This document shows, in pieces, positions 23,729 to 35,425 of a stretch of 64,000 nucleotides of DNA (its first letter is position 1; every line of letters begins with the position of its first letter). The notes beneath the pieces are model-generated. The model had not been told where the DNA came from. It was given only the letters and a program-made list of their open reading frames with translations, and did no database searches. Origin of the DNA: Ditylenchus dipsaci (lineage: Eukaryota; Nematoda; Chromadorea; Rhabditida; Anguinidae); the NCBI GenBank assembly GCA_004194705.1, contig SADC01001302.1, positions 248,001 to 312,000 of the forward strand. Reading direction: 5' to 3'. Made by a program: the position numbers and the translations under genes.

Positions 23729-24237
23729 TCACAAAAGCCTCTTGTGCCGTTTATTACCAATAGCCAGACAATCACAACAATGAAATTCTACTCGAGATTC
23801 TTTCTTTTTCTTGTTAATTTTGCGGAACGACTTCCAGATGCTGTGTGCCAGAGCTTGGATCGTTTTCTTTAGCAGCTGCGTACAACCGGTCATCGGGATT
23901 AAGAAAAGTATCAGAACCAGCAGGGCAAACTTGAGATTGGAATCCAAAACCTGCTGCATCTTAAACGGTCCATATTTTGGGTCTACATCGGTCTTCACGC
24001 ATTTAAGATCATAAACAACGATAAAATTACACAATGTAACGGTCTTTTCAAGTACAATCAAAAACAACTAAAGTGATGACGTAAACAACAAAATACAGCC
24101 GATTTTTGAAAACTAAAACAAATTTTTGATTTCGTTTACAAAAATGATGTAGGCAAAATGGCTTGGGATGGGGAAACGGACGTTTTGTCCTCAAAAGTTT
24201 CGTCCTCAGCCTCGTCCTTATCTAAATTCAACAAAAG
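23729..24237 (-). CDS. Unidentified small membrane protein, two exons
   Basis: I do not recognise this gene. The 5' exon (24237-24140) encodes an acidic stretch (NLDKDEAEDETFEDKTSVS) ending at a GTAAAC donor. The main exon starts after an AG near 24071 and reads LFLIVLEKTVTLCNFIVVYD, KYGPFKMQQVLD, then a hydrophobic helix (FALLVLILFLIPMTG). A basic tail (FRKINKKKKESRV) and two Cys (HCCDC) follow before the stop at 23729. The exons join in frame only if one T is restored at the donor. The antisense frame across the same bases looks like a shadow. Confidence 0.35.
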
Positions 24238-24293
24238 TTGATTTTGCTCAAGAAAACAAAGTAATCTACTCAAACAGGTATCCGAAACCACGA

Positions 24294-24350
24294 AGAGTTA
24301 GAGATGCGCGCACTCACTTACCTTAGACATGATTCTCAGAAGGCTCTCGT
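24294..24350. repeat. Half copy of the TTCG-capped foldback element
   Basis: GAGTTAGAGATGCGCGCACT, then CACTTACCTTAGACATGATTC, matches the right arm of the elements at 8357-8605 and 25270-25496. The left arm is absent. Confidence 0.6.
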
Positions 24351-24850
24351 CATCAAGTCTTTTGAAGATTTTGCTAACGTCTGCCTTTTAGAGAATTCAG
24401 ATTGTCAATGACGAACTATAGCTTCAGATTGATAATGCTGATCATTTCTTACACACTTAATAAATGATTATTTGCCCGACTTAGATAACTATCAAGAATA
24501 TTGCGAACAGAAAACTCTTGCTTGTATTGCTATATATGGCAAGTAAGTCTTTTGAAATATTGAAAATAATTTCACATAGGGGCTAGACCAAAATATTACT
24601 TGCAATATGCAAACCTCTAATGTCCATTTAGTTCATTTTGCGTTCATCTGCGATTACTGAAATTCCCAGCTGGCTTCAGTTCAATGCCGCCGATCTTGCT
24701 GACAATAGCGCGGAAGCTTCAAATTTTATCTTGCCAAATTTGAAAGAATTTTTAAAAAGCTTAGTGTTGTATATCTTGCATGAGCTTTCCAAACTACAAA
24801 ATTCATCAGTGTTATTAATGAAACACGGAATCTGATAGCACATTGTCGCG

Positions 24851-25740
24851 CTACTGTAATATCCCCCCCCCAAAACCGACTTTTTTAGGGATGGTCAAAA
24901 ACCATTTTTACACAAATAATTTCGCCATAAAAGGACCAGAAAAGCAATTTAAATGGGATTCGCGGCTGTGTTTGGAGGGGAAGGGAATAATACAGGGGCC
25001 ACTTCTCGAGATGGTTGGTATCCTTAGAGTACTAATTCTCTAAGTGTCTAAGAGTACTTTCAACCCAGGAACTGTGGTGCAGGCATAAGTATGAGTACTT
25101 TTCATGGACCAAGCGGATCAGCGGGGTGGAACCCGCGGGGTTTACACTTACCCTAGCACTTTTTGAGTGCTAGGCTGAATTTTTGGATGCTGGGCCTCTG
25201 GCCCGGCTTATAGAACGAGGGGAAATGCTCTTCGGCGAAAAAATAAGATGTTGAAAATAGTTTTGAATACTGGGCTACCGCATAAATAACTCTGGTATGC
25301 ATGTTTTTTCATGCATCCAGAGTCGCTTTCGAGTGATTTGTGTCTAAGGTATGTGGGTGTGCGCATCTCAACTCCTCCCCCGAAGGGCGCAGGGGCTTGA
25401 GAGTTAGAGATGCGCGCACGCACTTACCTAGACATGATTCCGAGAAGTACACTTGATCATAAAATGCATATAGAGTCTATTTTTGCCACGGCCCGAGTTG
25501 AAAAACATGGTAAAAGCAGCTAAAAAAAAGTGGCCCTGTATTATTCCTTCCCCTCCCAATACAGCCATAATCCCTTAAACTGCTTTTCTGGTCCCTTATG
25601 GCAAAATTATTGCATAAAAATGGTTTTAGACACTCCTAAAAAGTCGATTTTTGGGGGGGGTATATGACAGTAGGTCCGATTTTTGGGTGGGGGGGGGGTA
25701 TATTACAGTAGCTTTTTTGGGGGGGGGTATATGACAGTAG
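24851..25740. repeat. Large palindrome hosting a nested foldback
   Basis: The left arm (CTACTGTAATATCCCCCCCC, AAAACCGACTTTTTAGG, AAGGACCAGAAAAGCA, GGGAATAATACAGGG) is repeated in reverse at 25527-25740. In the right arm the terminal unit GGGGGTATATGACAGTAG is present three times. The foldback at 25270-25496 sits in the middle. Poly-C/poly-G runs of 8-11 bases mark both ends. Confidence 0.7.
25270..25496. repeat. TTCG-capped foldback element, copy 2
   Basis: It has the same order of segments as copy 1 at 8357: CTCTGGTATGCAT, CATGCATCCAGAGTCGCTTT, GTGTCTAAGGTATGTGGG, then TGCGCATCTCAACTCC. The reverse arm GAGTTAGAGATGCGCGCAC and a CTTACCTAGACATG end follow. The inner GC stem is shortened: it keeps the cap CCCCCGAAGGGCGCAGGGGC but has lost most of the left strand. 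Confidence 0.7.
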
Positions 25741-25759
25741 CGTCACATTGTCTTATATA

Positions 25760-25906
25760 GGGTTGGGTAATTCTCCGGAAAAAAAGTATTCTCCGGGTAA
25801 TACCCGGGGATCTCGGGTAATTACCAAGTAATTACCGTTAAGGAGAAATAAGGCCGGAAAAGTATTTTCCGGGTAATTACCCGGGTAATTACCAATCAAC
25901 CAACCC
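25760..25906. mobile_element. 147-base element of iterated GGGTAATTACC with a 12-base target duplication
   Basis: The element begins GGGTTGGGTAATTCTCCGG and ends GGTAATTACCAATCAACCAACCC. It is flanked on both sides by the same 12 bases, TTGTCTTATATA (25748-25759 and 25907-25918). The interior repeats the palindromic word GGGTAATTACC and the word CTCCGGGTAAT. A clean duplication of this length is unusual for miniature DNA transposons. Confidence 0.6.
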
Positions 25907-26462
25907 TTGTCTTATATAAAATGTATCTTCAAAGCATCCATTTGTCCTGAGTGGAATTCATTTAAAAGTCAAATCTAATCAGGCGCTCGTGTTTTCGTAG
26001 CGCTTGATTGCTTGCCTTGTGTTTTTTTATCAATCATTTTAGTAGTAGTCTGTCTATTACCCTTCTGTTTATTTGCACCATCACTGCGACCATTTACTCT
26101 TACTTTTTTTGTAAGATTTAAGAATATAATCATTATTATTAGATAATACTTTTATGCTTTTATCTTCATTGATTTCTACAATATGCATGACTTTTTCTCT
26201 TTTCTGTGCTGCTCAATAAATGTTTAAATCAATTTCTGTCTGTATTTGTGACTCACTGTTTTTGAGACTGTGGTTGTCGAAAATTATTATAGAAAATGTT
26301 ACATTTTACCCTTTTATTGGCTAAAGGTGAAGCACACGTGGAAATATGTAAATCTCCCGTTAAATTTATTTTATCTTGCTTTCTTGATCGAATAAATTGA
26401 GTCATTATTTAACTCATTACAGATTCAATTTTCAGCTTATATTTGCCAGAAAATAGTCAAAA

Positions 26463-28518
26463 ATGAGCGGTTCAGCCAGAAAGAAGGTACTGTTGAAGGT
26501 CATCATCCTGGGTGATTCTGGTGTTGGCAAAACTTCCTTTGAACCAGTACGTCAACAAACGCTTCAGCAACCAGTACAGGCCACCATTGGCGCTGACTTC
26601 TTGACCAGGACATAATGATCGACGACCGACTAGTTACCATGCAGATTGTCAGTTACATTACTATCTTTTTTAAAAAAATATCTGACTATAATTTGTTAGT
26701 GGACACAGCTGGCCAGGAGCGTTTTCAGTCCTTGGGTGTTGCTTTTTATCGTAAGTTTTAGAACTGTTCGTTAAAACATCTTTGTTATGATTTTTTCGAA
26801 TACAGCCAAATCAACACATGTTTTAAAATAAAAAATAAGTAGGCAGGCAAAATTGCTAAGAAATAATATTTGCACCAGATGCTACTAATTTGTGATACCA
26901 AATTACTTATTGACTTCTTAATTTCGGCATCCATTTTCCAAATTATATTTCCTTCCTTATTCTAACGCAATTGTTATTAAATTCTGATCCCAACATGTAG
27001 CCCTCGATCTCAGCTATCTTACAAACTTCAAATAACTAATAATTTCAAAAGTAGACAGCCTGAAGCGAAAAACAAGAGAAGCATCGCCATAAAACTAACT
27101 TTGTTCAAAATAGTGAATCTCTAGCTTTTTAGATCATTCAGTGAGATTTTATTTTCTGTTAGAATGCTAAGATCCAGGCTACATATTTATCAAAAAAAAC
27201 TAAGTCTTAAAGTAAATAAGTAAATGGAGTTAAAAAGGTCTGGTTTTAATAACTTGGCGCTGGAATTCGAGTTGATCTAGGTTTATTTTATTTAAAGTTT
27301 TGTGTTTAGGTGTGCTGATTGCTGTGTATTGACCTACGATGTGACTCATGCGCCCTCCTTCAAGTCTCTGGAGACTTGGCGTGATGAATTCCTTGTGCAG
27401 GCCAGGTAGACTAATTTCGAGCCAATAGTTCGTTCCTTACTATAATACTTTTTACAGCCTCGTGATCCAGAAAACTTTCCATTTGTTTTGTTGGGTAACA
27501 AGATCGATAATGAGGCAGCCCGTGCTGTAAGTTCCAAGCGTGCCCAGAACTGGTGCCAGACCAAGAACAATATGCCATTTATGAGGTAACACCTTTTCTA
27601 CAACATAAGCATTTGGCTTTATATAAAATTGCAATTTTAAAATAAGGTTCTGGCTGAAATACGGATTTTACATACTGTATTTCTTCTAATTACCACCCGG
27701 GGCGCTTATTTTTCGCTCGACCTCAAGGAGGGGCTTATTAGAGTTATTTTGAATTTTCGGGTGAAAATGTAAAGTGCAGAATTAGTAGAGCTCGTGGGAA
27801 CTAAGAAAAGGTAAAAAACTCTGTTTAAACGAAAATTCTGGACCGAGATACAATAGCTCAAATCGAGGGGCGGCAATGGCTCTAGGTGAATTCATCCAGG
27901 TGAATTCATCCAAGGTGAATTCATCCAAAGGTGAATTCATCCAAGGTGAATTCATCAAAGGTGATTCATCCAACGGTGAATTCATCCAACTTTTTTCGTG
28001 ACACGTTTTCTTTAAGTACTTTTCGTTCAGCCTGTTCTATTGACATTACAACCAATTTATACAATTCTAGCAATTTTCATTAAGATAACAACAAATGTTT
28101 GGTTAATTTTCTTTAAGTTCTCTTTTTTTTAAAATTGGATGAATTCACCATTGGATGAATTCACCTTGGATGAATTCACCGTCGCCCACGGCAATTTGAG
28201 AAAATATGGTAATTTTGTTTTAGGCGAAACTTTAACCGAAATTCGTCTAATATGTTTCCATTAACACGGCCATAACATAAACTTATAAAATTGAAGGTGT
28301 CCGCCAAGGAAGCAGTGAACGTAGAGGAAGCATTCCAAGCTATTGCTCGCAATGCTTTGCAGCGCGACTCGCAGGAGACTCACGACTTTCCAGGTTTGAC
28401 CTACTATATACTGAACTTATTAAAATCTAGTTGTTTAATTTCAGAGTTCCCTGACCAAATCCGTCTGAACAACAGTCATCACAACAACCGTGATGAATCC
28501 AGCTCGTGCAACTGCTGA
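26463..28518 (+). CDS. rab-7: Rab7 small GTPase
   Basis: Rab7 directs late-endosome and lysosome traffic. Exons: 26463-26647, 26700-26750, 27310-27405, 27458-27585, 28297-28393, 28445-28518. Visible motifs: [19 protein letters not shown]-loop [16 protein letters not shown] (switch I side), [16 protein letters not shown] (switch II). These are followed by [22 protein letters not shown] (guanine binding), [24 protein letters not shown] and the C-terminal prenylation site CNC. These are close to animal Rab7 at every point. Relative to that family the exons lack single bases at several places: 26539-26546 and 26576-26580 (together minus 3, frame restored), near 26610, at the start of exon 2, the start of exon 3 and before 27580. 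The DNA is otherwise intact, so sequence error is likelier than a pseudogene. Intron 4 carries repeats. Confidence 0.93.
27673..28211. repeat. Repeat cluster in a rab-7 intron with inverted 17-18 base arrays
   Basis: The left edge TACTGTATTTCTTCTAATTA is of the TACCGTATTT family. At 27885-27990 the unit GGTGAATTCATCCAA is repeated seven times. At 28133-28185 the same unit occurs three times in reverse (TTGGATGAATTCACC). The two arrays would pair across about 140 bases. A worn family end (GAAAATATGGTAA) follows. Confidence 0.65.
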
Positions 28519-30373
28519 ACACTCCCAGTTTAACATCACTTGAGTTTTATGCCCTTGACCACCACCTCCACAATTGTAAACCATGCTGTCGTGGGTCCAC
28601 CTGTCTTCACAACCCAAATGTTCATTACTATTTGCACACTTTGAAAATTATTGAATAAAAAAAATTAGACAACATACACAACTTGTCTCCCATATGTGCA
28701 TATTTTTTGGAAAAGACTGTATAATTGATTTAAATAAAGCCATTTAATAAATGCAATATATGTTGTGCAAATTCATGGCTATCTTTCGCTTTATGATATC
28801 CAATGTGTGAAACCATTTGAAAATGACTAGATTTTTGCAGCAATAGTTGCTAGGACATAGTTTTCGATGTATCGCCAATCCCTGCAAACATCTGGACGCA
28901 GTGGTGCACAGGTTAAATTCTCAAAATAAAAAATTATTCTACGGTTGTTGACAAGATAGTCAGATGTGCTGACTTTGGAATTTTATGATTTTCGGATTAA
29001 TTCTGATATGTAGATTGTTGAAAATCAAGAATTTTTGCCTGTTCAGACCAATTACCGTATTACTCTAATAGTAGCCCCCCCTGATTCAAAATCGTGTTTT
29101 TGGCATTGTGTTTTAGACCCACTTTTTCAAACTTGTCATAGGCAAGTTACCACGCATTTGATAGCTCATCTCACTGGCTACAAATAGGTGGTAACTTGCA
29201 TGAAAGCAGTTTCAAGAAATGGGTCAAAAACGCTATGCCACAAACACGATTTTGAACGAGGGGGGGGGCTACTATTAGAGTAAATACGGTAGTTTGATTT
29301 AAAGTTTTTTTGTTCGAAATTCGGATTTCGGCAAAATTTTAAACCGTGAAATTTTTGAGCGGAAGATTGGATTCTTTGAAAAGACTTTTATTATTTAAGA
29401 AGAAGAAATTTTTATATACGCATTGCCTAGGTCGCAAGTTTGACTACCACTAGCTGCTCGACTTATTTTTTATCTCCTTTTATTCAAATTTGGTGTCAAA
29501 ATGGCTCTTGGCTTTTAACAAGATGATCAGCGAGCAGTTTACATTAACAGGAGCTCATTTACAGACATAAAAAGGCTAAATTCCCAAAAATCGATTGTTT
29601 TTGGGGTTTTCCTCGACTGGTTTAATTGATATTTTCTGACTTTTTTCTACAAATCACAAGTTTCATATACCAAAATGTAGCCAAGATTCTCGAGCTGTCA
29701 TATAGAGAAAAAGTAAATTTTATCAGAGTTAAATTAAAAAAATGTTTTTTAAAACATTTAACGATGTCTAATTCCACGCCATCCTCTATATTAACGGTCA
29801 AAATCATGGCATTTGCTGACAGTGAAGCAGTGCTGGAAATAGTGGCAATATATGGCTCGATGGTTTTGTCCCTATAAGTCAGTGAACTTACTAAAAGTAG
29901 AGTGAAATAGAGTGTGGACTCAGGGGGATTTGAACCTTCGAGCCTAGGCAATGCGTATATAATGTTTCCTCCCCTTTAAACTTTTTATGGTTTTCATGCG
30001 AATAAACATGTTTCATACTGGCTGTATTTGATTTGGTTTCCGAAAAAGCTGAAATATGCCACAAAAATTATTTCCGCCACGAAAAAGCTAAAATGTTTTC
30101 GAAAATTAAAAGTTTGGACGGAGCCACGAAAATTTAGACCTGTCCAGATTTCAGCATTCAGTTAAAAATTTTGGCTTACTTTTTTGCTTTCACTGCATCC
30201 ATTCGCTAGAGCTTCAGATACTCCAGGTATCTTTTCTTGTCGAAGAACTAATCTTTTTCATGGCAACTTTAAGCTTTATCGTAAAACAGTCATATTAATC
30301 ATTACCAAAATAATCGAAAACTTGTGAATCACAAGTTGTGATTTATTTTAATTCTTACACAAAGTCATTTCAG
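28519..30373. other. rab-7 3' region and intergenic DNA
   Basis: AATAAA at 28654-28659 is a good rab-7 poly(A) signal. Besides the element at 29053-29291, bases 30045-30130 repeat the word GCCACGAAAA in a diverged form. An acceptor-like site ends at 30373, so an upstream leader exon or trans-splicing could serve SMARCE1. No coding exon is supported. Confidence 0.4.
29053..29291. repeat. TACCGTATT-family inverted-repeat element
   Basis: Ends are TACCGTATTACTCTAATAG and its complement, each followed by a GCCCCCC block. The interior has TACCACGCATTTGATAGC and ACTGGCTACAAATAGGTGG, shared with the copy at 43954-44114 and partly with DNA at about 54830. Confidence 0.75.
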
Positions 30374-30394
30374 CAACAGCAGCACCAACAAGAC

Positions 30395-32558
30395 ATGCAC
30401 AACTTGCGGCAGCCCAAGCCCCAGATCGTCCTCTCACTGCTTATATGCGATTCTCCCGTAAGATGTGGCCGAAAGTGCGCATGGACAACCAGAGAGTCCC
30501 CTTTGGGATATAGGCAAGATTATCGGACAGTTGTGGAGGGAGGCTAGCGAAGAAGACAAGAGCGCATATCAACAGGATTACGAGTTGGAAAAGTAATTTA
30601 CGATTTTTTTCCTCACCCTTTCGGGCCTTTTTTCAGGTAGAGTATGAGAAAGCCACTCGCGCTTACATGAATTCACCAGCTTATCAACAATATCTCGCAG
30701 CTAGAAACCGTTCAAAATACTCGGTGTTTCGGAAGGTAAAGGTGCATCGAACAGAAAGGGGGTGGAGATGCGGCCAGCATAACTGGAGTCATAATTCAAC
30801 CAGTAGATGAAGAGGATCCCTTTGAGATGACTGGCAAAAGGTTTTGAATTCAGCTTTTGTTTACATAGATTTAAATTTTTTATGTTAAGACTCTCGGCCA
30901 TTCGATTCGACAGGAACAATCGCTTAATGTCAGAGCTTTTCGCTCCAAACTACTTGCCTGATACCAGGAGTTTGGTGCCTCAACAAAGGATCAACCAGCT
31001 GAGGAAACAGGGAGAATCATTGGCTGCACATCAGGTAAGGCTTCTGAAGCTTCACATTCGTAACTCTTGTAGGTTACCTCAGCAAGCGATTTAGCTTCAC
31101 GGACCACAGTCACTTTTTTATTTTTACAAAATATTACTGCTTTAAATTTTAACCCATTTCTTCCTATCTGTTGGAATTTTCTACATGAACTTCAAACAGG
31201 TTTTTTCCATGTTTTTAAACGACTTTTGACTGAGTTTTGTTTTGTAGCACTGCTTTTGGCTTTCAGGTGTGCCATTTGCAGATTTTTAAAACATTTCTAA
31301 TTTTTCACAGCATTACGAATAAACAAGCTGATTTAGACCGAAAAATTCATTTTATTCTTTTACATGAAATCGCCTAAAAATCGCACAGTATCTTCACCAC
31401 ATCGCCATCAATAAACAAATGTTGTGCTTGTTTGAAAACCATGAATGTGCTATTAAAAATGTACTGTTTAATTTTTAAAAACTTCTTCATTCTTGTTGTG
31501 AAAAATTTGATTGGAAAAAATCAGTGGATTTTAAAATTATTTAAAAAAATCCAAAAAATGGCTAGCAGAGTCGAACAAACCAATTTTCTAAAATTGTCAA
31601 AACCTCGAGATTTTTATCACACTAACTCTTTTTTGAACGCATTTCCATAATAAAACCAACCATTTTACCCCTGAAAATGACCATTTCCGTCCAAAGATTT
31701 TTTTTCAAATTTCCAAGGATTAATTATGGCAGGAATCGGTTAAATGATTTAAAAGTGTAAAAAGGTTTTGGCAAAAAATAATTTATTCGAGTGCTGATCC
31801 ACACTCGTCTTCACAATGAACTTTAAACGTGTCAAAGTAACAAGTGTGCGTGTGGGTGCCATTTTACACGTGCGCTTTTATTTGACTTTGGGTCCACGAG
31901 TAAGACCCGGTGAAAGTATCGTGTAAAAGTAGCGCTGATTTTTTTCGTTAATGACAAACACTTATTTCATTCCAATTGCAGAACAAACTAAACGACGAGC
32001 TGAAGCGCCTGGAAGAGAACTTCAACAATCGAAAAAGAACTATGGAAAACTCTTCTGAAGAATTCGCTGTAAACCTGAAAAAGGCTTGTGAAGACAAACC
32101 TCAACTAGGTACTAATCCTACAACAAACAAAATCCTTTTTTTTAATTATTCTCCCTAATTTAGGCGAGGACAAATACAACGAGTTGGTGGCCGAATGGCA
32201 AGAGTTATTCTCAACAACTATGAAGAATACAACAAAAGACAGCAGGCCAGCAAAGCTAGACTAGGTTGGCTATTATACCTGCATCTAAAATCGGTAATAT
32301 TTATAAACTTTTTTGAAGAAGCAGAGAGGAAAGAACCCCAGTGCTCTACAGTCTGACATGTGAAAAGACACCTTCACCAGCCCAACAACCAATGGATGTG
32401 GGAGAGAGTGCTAGTAGACCAGCAGAAGAACCATCTAGCTCAGCCGCTACTAGCAATGATGCCATGGAAGATATGGAAACTACAACTAATGGTCAAAAGA
32501 CTGGAGAAAAGAGCAAATTGACCGAGCAGCCAACGAGGATGAAAATGGCACTGATTAA
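30395..32558 (+). CDS. SMARCE1: SMARCE1 / BAF57, HMG-box subunit of SWI/SNF (BAF) complex
   Basis: This chromatin-remodelling subunit binds DNA through one HMG box. Exons: 30374-about 30594, 30637-30840, 30890-31034, 31982-32108, 32164-32274, 32319-32558; the ATG chosen at 30395 opens MHNLRQ. HMG box residues are clear: [65 protein letters not shown]. The family-specific regions follow: [50 protein letters not shown] and the coiled coil [17 protein letters not shown]. An acidic Ser/Thr/Glu tail ends ANEDENGTD. Restoring one base is needed near 30410, 30512, the exon 1 donor, 30720, 30765, 32210 and 32512, each beside a short run. AATAAA lies at 32655-32660. Confidence 0.92.
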
Positions 32559-32982
32559 TTCGTTTTTACCTAATATCATCTCGCATGATTCCCGCCAGCC
32601 CAAAATTTCGTCTATACCCTGTTTCATAATTTTTTAAAAGTAATTCTTTTTTCGAATAAATCCTTGATTTATAAGCCTCTTTGGGACCCACCTTCCCTAT
32701 CACTTGCTGATTTAATTTTTTATGTTGTATGTTGTGTTTATTTAAGCATAAGCCCCTTATCTACACTTTGTTGTTTGCGTGAATTACCATTTTGTGTGTA
32801 ACCAAAACGTTCCTTTGATCTCTCTTCTAATTTACTGCTGCTGCATTATTCTGGTATTATTATTTATCAAATAAACGATTAATTGACTTGCCTAACACTT
32901 ACTTTGTTTTGGTCATTCACCACTGCTTTCAATCCAAGCAACAATAAAACACGAAAAGAAACTTTGCAATTTCGGCTGAAAA

Positions 32983-34989
32983 ATGAGTCAAAAGAAGTCA
33001 TTTGAAGAAGATGACCAAGTTTTGAAAAAAGTAACTGCTTTTTGGACCACATTCAGGCTCTTTGGTCGGCTTGGTGACAGTGAGTTTTGATCTAATCTGA
33101 ATTTTCTTGCTTGCTCAAAGGATAATACCCTATTTTTGTCGGCATCAAAGATATACGCAGGGTGCCAATAGCATTTTCTGAAAAATTGGCATGCAGTCTC
33201 AAAAAGGGGCTTTTGTAAGTAAAAAAAAAGCCCAGAAGCGGCCAAATAATTTTTTTCACTACGTAACTCGTAAAACTGTAAAATGAGGTTTTGTAAATGT
33301 ATAATCTCAGTTTTCCTTACGCTGAAACCAACCACGAAAATTGACTGAAAGAAGCACAATTAGCTAACACCAATTTTGAGAATTAGCAATTAATATTTCT
33401 TTCTGTATTTGAGCATAACAACTTACCTTGCCAATTATTTACTTAGAGTGGAGGCACGCGAGTTCCATTGGAGAAGAATGCTGTCCGTTTCATCGACAAC
33501 TTTCCATGGGCACAAGGGTGCAGCTAGCACGGAGTTTGCCAAATTATCACTCTTGATTTTAATTTAAATAAATTTATAATCAGATACTTCTTGGACTCTG
33601 GCTACGCCGTCATTTTCCTCTTCAGAGAAGGCTCCCTGGAGCCGTTTTCTCGGCGTTACCAACACATCTTTGACCATTTGGCAGTCAAGAAGCAGCAAGA
33701 CGGCCAGTCTATTGTCGTTGGTCAGAAATTCTCGTTACAAAAAACTTTCCGAAGAACCAGCAAAAATGTTTTAAATTATTTTTGTCATTTTGTAAAGAGT
33801 GGGAAATAATGAAAACACTCTAACAATTTATTAACTCGGGTAGCTCGGAAGTGGCTGTGAGTTCGGTTGCAACACGAGGCCCTGATGTTTTTTTACGAAA
33901 TAACAAAAAAATTCAAAATAATTTTTTGAATATAACTGGTCCCACCGTTTCCAAAATTAAAATTATCCGTATAACGCCCTTTACAATAGCTATTCGCTTA
34001 AATAAATTTTCTACAAATGAAATTAGTTAATTTGCAAAATACTTTATAAAGCCGCAGTATCAATCACTAGTTCAAGTCATAGAGATCCTTGATCTAGAAT
34101 TTTGATCGCAATTTTTCAAATATTGTATAAAAGCTGAAAAGTACATAAATTAATCGCCTCTATACTTATTATACACCCTTCTTTAAGTGGAAGGATATAC
34201 TGATCTGGCAGAGTCCGTAAACAAGCATCAGCAATATTCAAACCATCTTCTGTGCATTCCTTACACTACCCTCTCCCAATATTTGCACTATTTGGAGCTC
34301 ATATGTCAACAAATCAACCAGTCTGGTCCAGGGCATTGATCTATCTGGCTGCAGCTGTCTCTGACTTCTACATTCGCGAGGAAATGCTGGTAAGCCAGCT
34401 AAATTTAGAACAGCTCAAAATTCCTTTTTAGCCTACTCACAAGATTCAATCAGGTATTTAAAAAAATGTTTATTGTTTGCTGTACATATTTTGTGTTTAG
34501 GAAATGGAGAATTGCAGTTGACCCTGAGTCTTGTGCCCAAATTTCTCGAAAGGCTGGTCAGCAAAGTGGTTCCCAACGCTTATGTTGTTTCTTTCAAGGT
34601 TTTTGTACAATTTTTCGCAAATAAATACAAAAAGATTTAGCTGGAAACAAACGATGAAATTTTGATATCAAAGTCCAAAAAAGCACTGGAAAAATATGGG
34701 CATCAAGTGGTTATAGGCAAGCTTTGTTCTACTTTAGACCAAACTAAAAAGTTAGTTTCAGGCAACATAATGGCAACTAGGAAAAATATGTGGTGTTTGT
34801 ATATCCTAATGGAGAAACTCGATTGAGCCAATTGAAATGTCGGAGGAAGAGCTGCACAAAGGGCTTGAGATTGAACAGAGAATTGTGCGAAACCTGAAGA
34901 AAACCACCAAGATTTATAAAAACTGCCGAGAAATAGATCTGACAACATTTAAGAATGTTGTCGGATCTATTTGTTTGCTGTACATATAA
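32983..34989 (+). CDS. PPCS: Phosphopantothenate-cysteine ligase
   Basis: PPCS is the second enzyme of coenzyme A synthesis, joining 4'-phosphopantothenate to cysteine in the cytosol. Exons: 32983-about 33079, 33449-33542, 33586-33712, 34189-34390, 34431-34455, 34502-34600, 34641-34714, 34763-34989. Family landmarks in order: SGGTRVPLEKNAVRFIDNF, the MGTRGAAS nucleotide loop, EYFLDSGYAVIFLFREGSLE. These are followed by LSQYLHYLELICQQIN, LIYLAAAVSDFYI, MPTHKIQSG, LQLTLSLVPKFLERLV, NAYVVSFK-LETND and KALEKYGHQVVI. The C-terminal EPIEMSEEELHKGLEIEQRI completes the pattern. Single bases appear lost at about 33505, 33515, 34348, 34791 and 34825, all at short runs. The predicted C-terminus runs through a perfect hairpin (34931-34972). 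Confidence 0.9.
34931..34972 (+). other. 19-bp stem with four-base loop at the end of PPCS
   Basis: AAATAGATCTGACAACATT is followed by TAAG and then AATGTTGTCGGATCTATTT. All 19 positions pair, one as U-G in RNA. It overlaps the last codons of the predicted PPCS frame or the start of its 3' region. It may be a small inserted hairpin or an RNA signal. Confidence 0.7.
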
Positions 34990-35208
34990 TTAGATTGCCT
35001 GTTTTAGTCAGCTTCTCAAAGATTGTTTATAAAATTTTGTGGTTTTTTCAAAATCAAATATTTTGTTTTAAAATTGACCACATGATTTGCAAAATTATTG
35101 AGAGTCTAATTATGTACTCTCTTTATGTGAAAAGACAATATATACTACACATAAAAACTGCTGAAGAGTCTTCAAATACTCGAGATCTGTGAAGCACTTT
35201 ATGGTTAT

Positions 35209-35425
35209 ATCCAGGGTCGTGAAAATCGAGCAGATTGATTTGGAGCATTTGCTCATTTTTAGAGCATATTCGAGCATATACTCGACATATGCTGATCATT
35301 AAATGTGGATGTACAGTTAACTTTGCACTTAAACTGAGCTTCTATATAGAGGTTTGACTGTAGGCCGAGCATATGCTCGAAATCACCAATGTGCTCGAAC
35401 ATGTGCTCTTTTTACAACTCTAGTT
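35209..35425. repeat. Inverted-repeat element rich in GAGCAtatGCTC words
   Basis: The ends are imperfect complements (CAGGGTCGTGAAAATCGAGCA against TGTGCTCTTTTTACAACTCTAG). The flanks are similar (TTATATC, TTATACC), as expected of a hAT-type 8-base duplication. The interior repeats GAGCATAT and GCTCGA. Confidence 0.5.

Noticed and set aside
26463..26750. Rab7 regarded as a pseudogene because of frame breaks
   Set aside because: All domains, splice sites and the CNC prenylation end are kept, and the same type of base loss affects every conserved gene in the window.
27885..27990. Regular repeats considered as a CRISPR-like array
   Set aside because: Units are contiguous with no unique spacers, and the host is a eukaryote.
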